DNA of 64,000 bases, taken from the NCBI GenBank assembly GCA_024752435.1, contig CP103025.1:1984001-2048000 (forward strand), written 5' to 3'. The notes under the pieces are model-generated. The model did not search any database. It was not told the DNA's origin and worked only from the letters and a program-made list of their open reading frames with translations. The translations under genes and the position numbers were made by a program. The first letter of the stretch is position 1; each line of letters begins with the position of its first letter. Source of the DNA: Allantophomopsis cytisporea. Its lineage: Eukaryota > Ascomycota > Leotiomycetes > Phacidiales > Phacidiaceae. This document shows positions 1 to 12,242 of the stretch, piece after piece.

Positions 1-1656
1 TAAATGCTGTGTCAGAGCGGGATATGCTCTAGACCACTTAACAAAAAAGACTTATGATAGGGAGTGTGTATGAATGTTATGAGATACGGCGTTGATTTTC
101 GGTTTCTTCTCTTCTTCCTTTCCCCCGCCCCCCCTTATGAGAAAGCCTCGAGGCTGTTGCTGGAGTGCTGGGTCGGCTGGCGGGCTGGCCGCGCTGCTGC
201 ACATTTGGGGCTGAGGCTATAGCCGGCTTGCACTGGGTCTTTAAGGGACGTGGTCGTGACTGAGGCTGGCTGTTGTGTGTGTTTTTTTATTTTTTAGACT
301 GGACTTGGGTGAAGGGGCTTGATATGCTTGAGATGCTGGGGTTGTGTGGTGGGTGTACACGGTGGCTATTGGAGTCGGATTGAAACGAAACTCTTCTCTG
401 TAGATTAGCGTATAGACTTATATGGCTTTTCGATATACGATTTATATGTTTGTGTCTGTGTATCTGGTTTTTGAGTTGAACATAAGCGTGCATATAAGAC
501 GTCTTTGCAACACTGTGATGCTGTAATATTGTAATGCTGTAGTGATGTCTTGTTCTACCCCCCTCTTCCCAAAGATATGTGTTCTCCCCACACCTTCATG
601 GTAGCTAGAAGGCATCTACCAAATGCAGACACCAGTCCACCACAATCTTCCAGTCCAACCATCCACTACTCATCGCCATGTCAGTGGTGCCCCATCACAC
701 AAGACCTCGCCGCAGCATAACCATCTATCTCATCGCCAACATCGTCATCATCGCTTGCAGACTGCCAAGTACCACCCGAGCCCTAGTATGAAGCCGTGTA
801 CGCCAAATCAATCGATATCGAGAGGGGTGGTTACACTTGCAAAGAGCCACTGGAGGATATGACGACCTCAATGGCTGTGCTAGCTGGTTGGGTTATATGG
901 CACTGCAATATCAGTAGCTGTGGCTGGCTCGGCTTCGGATGCAGCAGCAGCACCACGAGGGAAATCGGATTTACGGCTCGATTGCTGGTGTTGCCGGCGT
1001 GGGGATGGAGTAGTGCTCGTTTGGTCGGGTTGGTTTGCTGATAGGCTGTCGGGGGATTGGTTGCGAAGGATCTGGGCTTGGTTGCGAGAAGTGTTCTGCT
1101 AGAGCGAGATATTTGGGATTGTATTGAGTGATGTTCTATGAGGGTTATGTCATTTGTCTTTGAAGAGATTAATCCGAGGACTGTGTACCTTGACTTCTGG
1201 CTTACTTGTCTTTTACCTCTTTGTTGGATGTTTTGCTCTGACCAGTTGGCTTTCCTTCCTGATTTATTCCCACTCTATTCAACTGACCGACCATGTGTGC
1301 TCTTGGGGGTTGACTTTCGACAAGTGTAGCTTTTAGGTCGATCATGTTAAAGGTCTAATATGATGTGCACATCATATCGAGGAGATGCAACTCCTTCGTT
1401 TTTGTTATAACAATAATCAGGGGTATCATACTGTTAACATCTATGAGCCTCTTCAATCTGGAGCGTTGCAAATCAGTACACTTGAAAACGGGTAGCAATG
1501 TATTCAATTAGCAGCAACAACACAAGATTCTATAGACTTTCAGAAAGCGATTATAAAGATATCCTTTATCATATGTATACTCTAAATCTAGAACATCAAA
1601 ACTCAAATGCACGCTAAAAAATCACAATTCCACCATACACACATCAGTCCCAACCC
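1..1656. other. intergenic, no gene seen
   Basis: No reading frame here shows a recognisable domain, and the open frames are short, overlapping and low in complexity. The stretch lies downstream of the minus-strand Mcp2-like gene, so it probably holds its 3' untranslated region and the flank of a gene outside the window. Confidence 0.5.
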
Positions 1657-3471
1657 CTAGGACAAACCCACAATACGCTTCGCACCCAACCACAGCTCAA
1701 AAGCCTCCAACTTGACCTCAACACGGAAGAAGCTGATCCAAGCCCCAATCAATCTGAACGTATTCGACGGCCAAAGAAGACTTCCCCTCTCGCGGATCTT
1801 CTCAACAGCCTCCTCGTACACGGTGCGTGAACAGTATCTAGCAAGAATAAGGAACGTTCTAACTGGCCCCTGTCTAGTGTGCAAATTCTCGTCCAGACTG
1901 CGCGTAAGATCGTTTGTCTTAAGGATCAGCAAGATGATGCGGGGGACCTTGCCAAGCATATCGACTAGTTGCTGCAGCATACCCTCGCCCATAGCATCGC
2001 CAATCAGCTTCTTCTCATCCTCTGAGCGGGGAATAGTGACCGACTTAGTCAACACACGGTAATCACGGCCGGTGATGGCAGATGCGAAGAGCGGGAATTG
2101 CGCGTCCGTGATACCAGCTACCTCATAGGCGTACTTTCGCATACGCATCTCATCGGCATCGAGAACTGCCAGCCACAGCTTGGCGTATGAGCGGCGCAGA
2201 TCGGTCGGGATGTCGCGGTACAGGCCGTGATCATAGAGAACGACATCGAAATTGACGCCGCGTCGGGACGTGTTCTTGCGGATGGCGATATTGCCGCCGT
2301 GTGGATCGCAGTGCAGTGGAGCACCGTTGCCGAAGATCATCTCATTGAAGATGCGCGCGAGCGCAGCGGATACTTCGTCACGGTCAATGCCATTGGCGTC
2401 TAGGAATTCCAAGTCGTCAGGTCGGTGTCCGGATACGTTTTCCATGACCAAAATGCGCTGCTTGGCCCAGAGAACTTCAGGGATGACTAATGGCAGCTCG
2501 GGCTTGTGCGAGAAATATTCCTTTGCTCTGATGGCGTTTTGTCCTTCCATGTTGAAGTCCAGTTCCTGTGGTAAGGAGTAGTCCATTTCTTTTGACAGCC
2601 ATTCGAGATCGTATTCGGGGAAAAATCGTTTCAAGGTCGTGAATGTAAAGCGAGTGAGTGCGAGATCTAACTTGGCCCATTCTCCAAGTGCTGGGTGTTG
2701 GACTTTGACGGCGACTTGTTGACCGGTTTCTTTAACTGTGGCCAGATGTACTTGCGCTAGGGAAGCAGCCCCTATAGGTATTTTCGCAAATTCAGAGAAA
2801 TAGTCTGAGAGTTGTTCACCAGTATCTTTGAGAAACATGGCTTCGATAGACTCAAAGGAAGAGACTGGGCATTTATCTTGTAGCGGGATGAAAGTCGAGG
2901 TCCATTCGATGGGTAAGAGGTAATTCATGGCAGACTGAACAAGATATCAGTGAAGCACAACTGGAAACGGATTGGGAACCGACCAAATGCTGACCCAGCT
3001 TAATAAATATACTTCCATTCTTCTCCAATACCTTCAAAGTTCTATCGGCGCATCGTTGATGGCAAGCCGAGAGTTGTCTCGCCTGCTCTTCCTCATCCGC
3101 GATTTTCTCATTGGCATTGAGCGTGACTCGATAACTAGCACATCCCATTAGCCAATCTCCTTACCAACTGGCAAACCATAGACATACTCGTTTATACAAA
3201 CAGCCAGAGCGCTGACCACCCTCCCCGTCCTCTCGGCACCCTTATACGCATGAGTTACATCGTCTCCAAAAGCGAGCGCACCAGCACCCAAAGCTCCTCC
3301 AGTAGCAGCAAGTATGATCCTACTCTTCTGACGCTTCCCAGGATGCGGACGGGGCTTTGTGGAATATTGTGCAAAAGACGATTGTGAATTGGGGCGAAAG
3401 TGTTGAATACAGCGACGGCAGGTCCATGGCGAGGCCTGCCTGGAGAAGGCAATGAAATTAAAGGGTTTCAT
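1657..3471 (-). CDS. MCP2: ABC1/UbiB-family mitochondrial protein, Mcp2/ADCK1 type
   Basis: Three exons (3471-3188, 2984-3134, 1657-2934) joined across 53 and 49 nt introns give 570 residues. The start is followed by an Arg-rich, acid-poor N-terminus typical of a mitochondrial presequence, then a short hydrophobic Ala/Gly segment near residues 55-70. Visible ABC1 motifs are KLGQ (about residues 140-143), the Ala-rich loop GAASLAQVH (about 200), the VAVKVQ lysine (about 222), LHCDPHGGN and LYDHGLY in place of DFG. The DHGLY form is typical of the Mcp2/ADCK1 branch rather than Coq8. Family members are atypical kinases/ATPases of the inner mitochondrial membrane linked to lipid homeostasis; the exact activity here is inferred. 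The splice joins restore the conserved NDYRVTLNA and QHLSAMNYLLP stretches. Confidence 0.9.
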
Positions 3472-3894
3472 GGTAAGAAAGAGATGGCAAGGAAGCCGGA
3501 AATACTTTGGGGGCCGTTATCTTATCATGGTAGTTGTGGCATGTTTCATGGTCTTTGAAGGCGCAAAGGAACAAATGGTTGAGAGAGGATTCCAAAAGTT
3601 CGCAGATCATCATCATCACCGCTCTGGGGGCGTCCGGCAATTTCCGAAACAAGCCTTGGGCACCTGTCCATACATTCAGGAGTCACGAGCGGGGCTAGAA
3701 TTTAGAGTATTGTCATAACTTCACTATCGGAAGTCAAAAGAGAATGATTTTACAGAACTTTAGGATTTTGCATACGCTTTCTCATACTGTTCGTGTGAAT
3801 GCTATAAAACACTGCCCGCTCCACGCTATCTATGCAACAGGTCTATGATTTTCTCACAAATGAGAACCGCCGTGTCCAATATTAAAACGGCTAG
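3472..3894. other. intergenic between Mcp2-like start and SepH stop
   Basis: This gap holds the 5' flank of the minus-strand Mcp2-like gene and the 3' end of the minus-strand kinase gene. I see no coding signal. Confidence 0.5.
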
Positions 3895-6800
3895 TCATGA
3901 AGGCCACCTGACCTCCTCTGCATCACTCGGCAGTCGAGTTCTCCTTCGTGAGGTCGGCCGTGATGCATCCGCTGATGCTCTACTTTTACTTCTGACTCTC
4001 AACCCTCTTCCTCCTTCCTTCCTCGGTGCTGCTGTAGTCTCATCCCGCACATCTCTCAAAGTGGGCGCGGCATTACTAGAACGACTTGCTCTGAGTACTG
4101 ATGTCCTTGGCAATCTTGATTTTTGGCCTGGAGTGCCCGTGTTGCTGTCAATACTTGACCTGCGTGTAGTGATTATTGGACTATCTCGACTGCGTGGTCG
4201 ATACAGTATGGAGTCACCATGTTCTACTCCCTGAGTAGCAGTTCTCCTTGGTGTCACACTTCCATCTATAAAACTCGATGAGGTTGAAGATGTTGAAGGT
4301 CGTGATTTGTGTGTTGGTGTGGAGGGCGCGCCTAACATGCCAGGATGCAGGATCGGAGGCGTGTATGAGTTTGAACGCCCATAGTTTTGTCGGAGGAGAC
4401 GATTTCCACTTCCATTGGACTCCTTATCCTCTTCAACACTAGTTTTGACTAATTCGCTTGCCATGTTTCGAACAAGAACAGCAGGATCATGATCAGCTAG
4501 GTCTTGGATGGCTTCAAACAAGCCATGACGACGAATGGTGTTTGCGTGCTCCTCGTTAGGATCGCATATGCTACGAATGATACGTAAAAGATTTAGACGA
4601 ATAACTGCCTTCTTGTTGTTCAGTTTCTGTACAATGCTAGCAAAGAGTTCTCTTCGAGCCAATGAAGCAGCGACCGGAGGACTCAAACGAAGTAGCTTTT
4701 GTAGAGGCTCCAACAGGTTATGATCAAATGAGGTAGCGTTGGGAGTGTTGAAGCAATTAACAATGGCTTGTGTGAAGCTGCCATCGAGCAAGCATTTCTC
4801 GACCTTGGAGGTCTCTTCCTGAAGCCATACGAAGATGGCATCCAAAGCAGTAACTTGCCAATACTGGTCTGCTAGTAGAGAAATGTAGAACTGTAGTCCC
4901 TTATTCTGCCACAAATACTTTCTGCCAACTTTGCCCGAATGAGCCATATCACACAGAATGGGCAAGGCAAATTCCTTTGGCGGTCTTTTTGTCTTCATGA
5001 TCTTCTGAAGCAACGGGATGATACCGTTGATAGCAGCATCCTCCTGGCGGACTTTGCTCAGACGGCAAAGGTTATACATGGTATTCAGAACCTGGTTCGA
5101 AATCTCTCGGAAGTGTGGCTGATTCTTCCTCATACTGTATGATAGAAGATCAATAAGAAGCTCGATGGCATTGGATGAGTGGAGAGAGTCGAGGGTAGTC
5201 GATAACATAGACAAGTTCTTGATGAACTTCAACATTGTAATTTGATGGGCAGGAGTCATTCGTCGAAGATCTTTGAGAACACCTGAAAAATATCAGAAAC
5301 GCAGCACTGAGCAGATATCATCTGTACTTACTCTTCAAGACCATACGATCTGCCACAACCTCCTTGACATAATTCTCGGCCTGCGAGAAAAGGTAGAAGA
5401 TATTGACGATTCTTCCTTCAACAAGTTCGACAAGGTCTCCTTCTTCATCAAGAACGCGGTTCAAAACCAGCGATAAAGGATATAAAATCTTACTCCTCGA
5501 AAAAATTCGGCAGAAATCGTTCTTTGGAGTTGGCCCCTGAAGTTCAAAAACATTCCAAATGCCATTGACACCAATCAATACCAGATCCCTAGCATCATCA
5601 TAATCCTCATCAAGAAATTCAACAAGTACGTTGAGACCACCAGCGCTCACAAACATTTGCAGTGTAAGTGTAGACGTCTGGTACATTTGACGAACGAATG
5701 CAGCTGCCTCGAGTCTTATTTCGTTGGAATATTGTCTCGCAGCGAACTTGGTGATGATGGGAATACCACCAACGAAGCAGAGGTTCTCCTGAATCTCGAC
5801 ATCGTTGAAAATGATCTAGCTCTGTTAGCACAGTGTCGGACTCTAGACTGATATAACTCACAGTGTTGACCACTTTGAGCAGACGAAGAATCATATTTTG
5901 TCGACTCTTGACTGTGCATGGCTCTAAAATCTCAAGGATAGGAAGCATTCCATGAGCTCCAATAATAAGACCCTTTGTCTCTGGGGACTCGTAAAGGACA
6001 TCGAGCTAAAGAAGTCAGTACGAAGACCATAATCGATGACTTGAACTTACCAATTGCTCCGATAATTCACAAAGGACATCTTCAGCCTGCGTTGTCTTCA
6101 AGGAACTGACGAGACCTTCAACAAGTGTGCAGAGTCTCGCATGCTTATCTCTCGCAATGTTGGCCTGGAGATCCATCTCATCGAAGCCCTGCTCCAACGA
6201 CGCAAAAGGATCATCTTCATCATCTTCATCTCCCAGCCATGAATTATTGGAAAGTTTTGAATGTAGCATAAGCGCCCCATTCTCGGAATCAAGATCACTA
6301 TCAGCCCTCTCAGTAATACTACCGGCCTTGCTGAATATATCCGAGAAATCCTCATCATCCTCGTCTTCAGCGTACTTTTGTATTTCAACTCCGGATCGAG
6401 TCCTTTGTATCGGTTGGGTCCTTACATCAGGTCTTGAGTTATCTTGCCGACGAGACAAACTACCATTAGATGAGGATGACGGTTGTGATTGACGCGGTAG
6501 GCTGGTGAGGTCTGATGGATGGAAGAGCTTTGGGGATAGAGCATCATCTTTGACTAAGTCCAATCTACGATCGAAAACGCTATCGTCTTCGGCGAAGAGA
6601 TCTGAATAGTCTTCAATCCCTTGCTCGCGATACTGCGCCGCAAGACGTCCAGATATAGGGAATTGTGACAATTGGTTCTGTGAATGGAGCTTGATAGGCG
6701 AGCGCGGACGTAAGGGCGGTTCGTGAGATCTCTTTCGTATTGCACTCTTCGGTCTTGCAGAAAGTCTCGTCTCTTGTGGTACTTGTGGCTTTGCAGAGAT

Positions 6801-8522
6801 TGGTCGAATCGTCTCAAGTTCTGTGGTATCAGGGTCGGTATTTCGTCGGGCTTTGAGAGTCATAAGATCTCCCTCGAAGTTATCATCCCAATTTTCATTC
6901 TCGTCATTTGTTATGCTGAGATCAGAGGTAGAAGCGAAAGCTTTCAGTCTATCGGAAGACAATAATCCACCAAAGTTATCTTGAGGCTTCAAATGAGGTA
7001 GTTGCAGAGCGCTTGGTGAAATCGAAGTTGCGAAGTCGTCGTCCCAGTTATCATCACGAACATTCTCAGGTGATCGGAATGCATCTGCTGTAACTCGTGG
7101 CTTCGCAAGACTCAAGAGTCCCTTTGAAGGAGTGACCAACGCAGGATTGACATGTGGTTCATTATGAACATTTCGCAGGGGTGGATCTCTTCGAGGCATA
7201 GGACTAGCAGTTGAGCTTCTTGTAGATAATCGAAAGCTTCCATTATTCGGAGATTTAAGAGCTTCGTTCCATTGTTTAACCTCCTCTACAGCTTCATTGA
7301 AATTGGCCGGTGGTTTGGCCACAGGCGCATCGGTACGACGGGATCCCACAATCCAAGCGTGCTTGAGCAGTTTGCGGGCGGAAACTCTGAGATTAGGGTC
7401 TTTTTGAAAACATTGCATAAGGAAATCTCTTGCGGCCTAATGCTGTCAGTTTGGAAAAATCTAGTATAGTCCCATAGCACTTACCGGTGATACTCCTTCT
7501 GGCAGAGAGGGGTGGTCATCGTGTACTATAGCAAATAGTGCAGGCATGGGTGCAAGCTTGTGATAAGGAGGCTTGCCTTCCAGCAGTTCAATGACTGTGC
7601 AGCCAAGACTCCATATATCAGACGCAGTAGTGGCACCAGATAGCTGAATAACTTCAGGAGCCATCCAATATGGAGTCCCAACAACTTGTGCTTCTTTATC
7701 GCCGCCACCCAAGGTGCTTGTGGAGACTCCAAAATCCGCTAGCTTGACCTTACCATCCTTTGTCGTCAAAATGTTTGCACCCTTGATGTCCCGGTGAATA
7801 ACACCCTGGTCGTGGAGGTAAAGAAGGCCCTGTAAGATCTGTGCCATATATACACCAACAAGGTTCTCTGGAAATTTGCCAAATTTCTTGCAAATCGAAT
7901 GCAGAGACCCATTCTCGCAGTATCTATTCCCCTTGTTAGATGGTGTTGACTGAGAAAGTGAAAGAAATACTCACTCCAGTATAATGTTGAGACATTCGGG
8001 AGATTTGACAAACCCAAGATACTTTACGATGTTGTCATGCTAGAAAGCAGTTAGCGAACATTCCAGTATGTTTGAAGTCATACACGAACATTGAGGTTTT
8101 TCAAGAGGTCAATTTCAGCCTGCATAATCAATTAGCACTCTCAATACCTGTAGCGATAAACTGAGCTGACCTCTATCATTCTCAGCTCACTGTGTGGGAC
8201 ATCCCCCAATTTGATCTGCTTTATTGCCACAGCCTCACCGGTTCCCCAGTTGAAGGCCTTGTACACCGATCCAAAAGCTCCCTTTCCTAAACACTCACCA
8301 AGGCGCTGTGAAGAAGTTGTATCAGCTTGTATCCTGCTCATGTATAATTTTACCAGCACCTACATAGTCCTTTAGGCCTGGATCCTGATGCGCCTTCTGC
8401 CTTGACAATCCCCCATCTTTACGTGGCGTGACTGGAGTTCTCTCTGACTTCCCATGAGGTGTAGATCCCCCTTGTCTGCCATTTGGTTGTCGATCAGACG
8501 ACGAAGGGGGATAGGCCACCAT
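3895..8522 (-). CDS. sepH: SIN/MEN septation protein kinase (SepH/Cdc7 type)
   Basis: Nine exons: 8522-8364, 8305-8171, 8119-8090, 8039-7975, 7923-7485, 7436-6051, 6005-5862, 5815-5332 and 5282-3895. All eight introns are about 45-58 nt and the joins give 1409 residues. The kinase domain starts near residue 54 (GKGAFGSVYK), with the ATP lysine in VAIK (about 82), HRDIKGAN (about 173-180), DFG (about 193) and APE (about 218). A long acidic, Ser-rich linker follows, then a helical armadillo-like repeat region (about 760-1220) and a basic Ser/Arg-rich tail. Small GTPase-regulated kinases of this build (S. pombe Cdc7, A. nidulans SepH) act at spindle poles in the septation initiation network, upstream of Sid1 and Sid2/Mob1. 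The third exon is only 30 nt and encodes ten kinase-domain residues. Confidence 0.95.
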
Positions 8523-10161
8523 GACCGGCTTGGATGTTTTTGTATGTTCAAGGTCTTGGTGCTAAAGTCCGACGAGGCTATGATGGGGAAGGGTATGAGA
8601 TGGTAAGTTCATCCCAAGCAAATGAGTTGCACAGCTTCTGAGTTCGAATGTGCAATTGGTGATATGGTTTCACGAAGTCGGAGTGACGGATCGTGGTTGT
8701 CGCGGTATTGTCAAGGTTGACTATATGAGTCGCTGGGTAACGAGAGTATGCGGCGGGGTTATCGCCGGGCGGTGATTGAGCATGCGAATTATGTCGACTC
8801 GAGCACGATGCGATCGTATGAATGAGGGCAATGATAGCAAAGTGTATTCGAGCAAGCATGCAATTATTGAGAGTCTCAGTGTTAGAGGCAGTTTGGCGCT
8901 GACCAGCAGACTGTAGTAGATCAGCAAATCAGCTATGGCAAACAGGCTGTTGCAGGGGTCCATATGTAAGGCTGAGATGGAGTTGTGGCTTGTGGTGCCT
9001 TGGCCTAGGATGATTCACCAGACCAGGTACCTATTTCAGAGAGAACTTGGCGGGCTTGAGGTGTCCGCTTGAGTGAGAAGTGCACCAAAGTGGTTGTGTT
9101 GGTACATAAAAGAATAACAATAACAGTAAACGAGATGAACTCCACATCGCAGAGCAACAGTCACACGCCCGTTACTAAAAATCGGGTATCAAGTTGACTC
9201 AGATCTAGCTCATCGGAGAGGGTCCTGCATCGATCGAGGATCATAAAAACATCAAGTACCTTGTCAAGGATTGCCGCCAGTCGGGGGTGTGCTGTGTTGG
9301 CCCTGCTAAGAGGGACTGGGGAGGATCACCATCGTCTCTCTCTATAACCGACGGTGTAGCATTTCTCACTGCGTTGCCCCTGACGACTTCTTGTCCGGTG
9401 GTCGTCGACACCTCATCGATGTGATGGCTACTTGATTCCTTCTTAGTTTTGCATTACTATTCAAGCACTACAGATGACTACTGACTAGGAACGCTGGTCA
9501 TCTTACGTGCCAATGCGCTTGTTCTTCACAATGCCTGACCAGCTGTTGTCGCTTGAATTCTACACGATCTCTGTGAGCGTAGTACTGTAAGACATCTATG
9601 TCAATACTCGTACACGTTCCCTAGTGACGCACATGGCGTACATGATTGCTTACGATACAGATTGATACGGAGTAAGACATACATACAAGTCTTGCATACA
9701 ATCACCACTGTTACGGAACCTCAAGTGTCGAGAATAGTTCGAGAATACTCGTTTGGAGCTAGATGTCTCTACCATCATTTTCTGACATGGCTTCCAACAT
9801 GTAACTAGCCGTCACTAGTAGTGTTGGCGCTACAACATCGTGAGAACACCGAGGCCTGAGCACACCCAATATCCAGAATTTGAGCATTCCAGGCTCTGCA
9901 CAATTCAGAAGGCTTGGATAATTAAGACCTCAATTCGTTAGCAGGTATGTATAACTCAATCCACTTGAAGTTCTCGTACAATTTGAAGGATCCATCAGCT
10001 TTTATATCAAGAATGACATAGTAGTTTATTAATTGCATCCCTAAAGATCTTTGCATATTCATCATGGCTAGACCGAAATTGATCCACCGCGTTCATACGC
10101 CCTTAATTCCAGAACACATCTCTCTGATGCGGTCAACTGTGACTATTACTTCTTTTAGAGT
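8523..10161. other. intergenic, SepH upstream region
   Basis: This 1.6 kb stretch lies 5' of the kinase and 3' of the folate gene, both on the minus strand. The open frames are short and show no domain. An AGGTACCT palindrome occurs at 9025-9032. No gene is supported. Confidence 0.5.
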
Positions 10162-11403
10162 TCAGGTGAACTGTCCCTTGATCTCCTCCGCTTTTCTGAG
10201 ATGCCGTAAAACATCCGATACAAGATAAAGACTACCTGCTATCACCAATGGACCTCCACCGGAGACCTCTGCCGCCCATCTCAAAGCAGCAGATAGATTG
10301 TCCCCGGCATCATGTAACTGTGGCTGATCTATACCACTTCGAGCAGCAGCCTCAAGTACCTCATGCGTATCCATCGATTTTACCCATGGCATGCCATCCA
10401 CAGGACCAAATCCTACAGAAGTAACACAATCACCCTTTCGCAGTAGAGGTTTGAGGATATCATCCAATGCCTTCCCCTTTGAAGCGGCGAGTACCCAGGT
10501 TACTCTGTCACTTTTCTTCCGAAGCTTTCGGTCGACATATGCTCCAAGAACTTCTGCCGATTGAAAGTTGTGAGCACCATCAAGGAGTGCACTCTCATTC
10601 CGTCCAGTCAAGCTCCGGATATCGATTGTTTGCAAACGACCAGGCCACGTGATGTTCTGTACTGCAGGTAAGAGACGATGCAATGGGGAAGTCTTCTCCG
10701 TGTATGCCAGATGGAAAGCCGTATAAGCGCAAGCGAGATTCTCCCATTGATGAGGTTCAAAATTGTCCTTTGGTAACTCGTCAAAGAATGCCGAATCACT
10801 TGAGCTGGAAATCAAATCCGCTCCAACTTCCTGGGCGTGGGCTTTCAGAGCCCCGAGAACAGACTCATCGTTGCTCCTGTCCACTACACATGGCACACCT
10901 GACCTCATGATGCCGGCCTTTTGAGTGGCGATCTCCTCGATGGTATTTCCAAGAAACGATTGGTGATCAAGGCCTATCTTGGATATGATAGTGGCGACCT
11001 TGTTCTGCAGAACATTCGTGGCATCAAGGCGTCCTCCCAAACCAACCTCCACCACTCCCATTTCAATTTTTTCCCGAGAAAAAATCTCGAAAGCGGTTGC
11101 AGTGAGTAACTCAAACTCGGAAGCGCCTATTTTTTCCCTTTCGTCCCAATCCTTTATCGATTTCTCTGCCTCCAGGAATATCGACTTCCGAACGGGTTTC
11201 TCATTGATAGTGATGCAGTCCCATCTGTCAATGAGATGTGGAGAATTGAAGCGCCCAACGCGTACACCACTGGCATGCAGCATGGCAGATAGATACGCGC
11301 ATATTGAGCCCTTGCCATTAGTGCCGGCCACGTGAATTGCTTTCCATGTTTGCGGAGTGTGCTTGATCAGGCGGCTGATGCGCCCAAGACCAAGCTCTAT
11401 CAT
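10162..11403 (-). CDS. FOL3: dihydrofolate synthetase (Mur ligase / FPGS family)
   Basis: A single exon of 413 codons. It shows the Mur-ligase/folylpolyglutamate synthase P-loop (GTNGKGS) near the N-terminus, SPHLIDRWDCITIN, EVGLGGRLDATNV, GLDHQSFLGNT and, late in the protein, WPGRL, LDGAHN, MPWV and IAGSLYL. The order and spacing fit yeast Fol3, which adds glutamate to dihydropteroate to make dihydrofolate, better than the polyglutamylating enzyme Met7. I chose the ATG at 11403 because MIELGLGRISRL aligns with the Fol3 start. The frame stays open upstream of it to an AG at about 11530 with coding-like residues, so a longer N-terminus with an upstream exon is possible. Fol3-type enzymes act in de novo folate synthesis. 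Confidence 0.88.
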   Translation of the reverse strand: MIELGLGRISRLIKHTPQTWKAIHVAGTNGKGSICAYLSAMLHASGVRVGRFNSPHLIDRWDCITINEKPVRKSIFLEAEKSIKDWDEREKIGASEFELLTATAFEIFSREKIEMGVVEVGLGGRLDATNVLQNKVATIISKIGLDHQSFLGNTIEEIATQKAGIMRSGVPCVVDRSNDESVLGALKAHAQEVGADLISSSSDSAFFDELPKDNFEPHQWENLACAYTAFHLAYTEKTSPLHRLLPAVQNITWPGRLQTIDIRSLTGRNESALLDGAHNFQSAEVLGAYVDRKLRKKSDRVTWVLAASKGKALDDILKPLLRKGDCVTSVGFGPVDGMPWVKSMDTHEVLEAAARSGIDQPQLHDAGDNLSAALRWAAEVSGGGPLVIAGSLYLVSDVLRHLRKAEEIKGQFT

Positions 11404-12242
11404 ACTCCACTGATCATACAATTGGTTGGCGGATAGGTAGAGGAGAGGGTGCCGAGGGTGATGATGGAGGAAAGAAGGATCATTCCATTTCAGAGCATAT
11501 TCTTCCAGTGATGGTGTATAAGGCTGTACTTATATAAAGTGAAGTTATGTGGTGCTGGGCTCCGATATCGAAGAAATAAGGTAATGCGCGCTGATGTTCT
11601 GCAGCGGAATTACTATGTGAGGCAAGCGTGAGATTTTACCTTGCTAGGCACTCTCGGGTACGTGCGATCTATGGATGCTGGACTGGACTGGACTGGACTG
11701 TACGTGTGTGATGTACCTACCGGCTATCTGCATATACCTCAGGCATAGAATAGTGGTGCCTTATTTATATATGCCTGATATACATGGCGATAACTCAGCC
11801 TCATGATGAGAATTGGCTGGTGCATCAGCTCGAGCCACCCCTCGCACCTCCCTCGCACCTCCCTCGCACCTGTGCCGGACGTGCGCACACCTGAACTCCC
11901 TCTCCCGTCCTCTCAACTCGACTCCACGCGCACACTCTTTCGTGCTCCTCCTCCCCCCCCCCCCCAGCGTTTTCAAGCGCCCGCCGTCCCGTCCGACCTT
12001 CCTCGCGTTTACATCCATCCGCAACCACCCACTCACTCACTACCTTACATTACAATTAACAAACTTCAACATCCAAATTCTGTCCATTGTCATCCATTAC
12101 TATTTGGACATTCCAGATCTTCTTCATCTCAAAGATACCTGCCCCATCTCGTTCCCTCCATTTCCTACAAATTTCACATCCAATTATCCTCAAATCGCTC
12201 ATTGCGACAATCCAACCTCATATTCAATCGAAGATCATAAAT
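11404..12242. other. intergenic / divergent promoter region
   Basis: This is the divergent region between the folate gene (-) and the hypothetical gene at 12243 (+). It contains a pyrimidine-rich tract leading to the plus-strand ATG, three near-perfect copies of an 11-mer (CTCGCACCTCC, 11841-11872) and a run of 13 C at 11953-11965. These probably lie in the 5' flank or leader of the plus-strand gene. Confidence 0.5.
11681..11700 (+). repeat. (GACTG)4 microsatellite
   Basis: Four perfect tandem copies of the pentamer GACTG lie in the divergent intergenic region. Confidence 0.9.
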
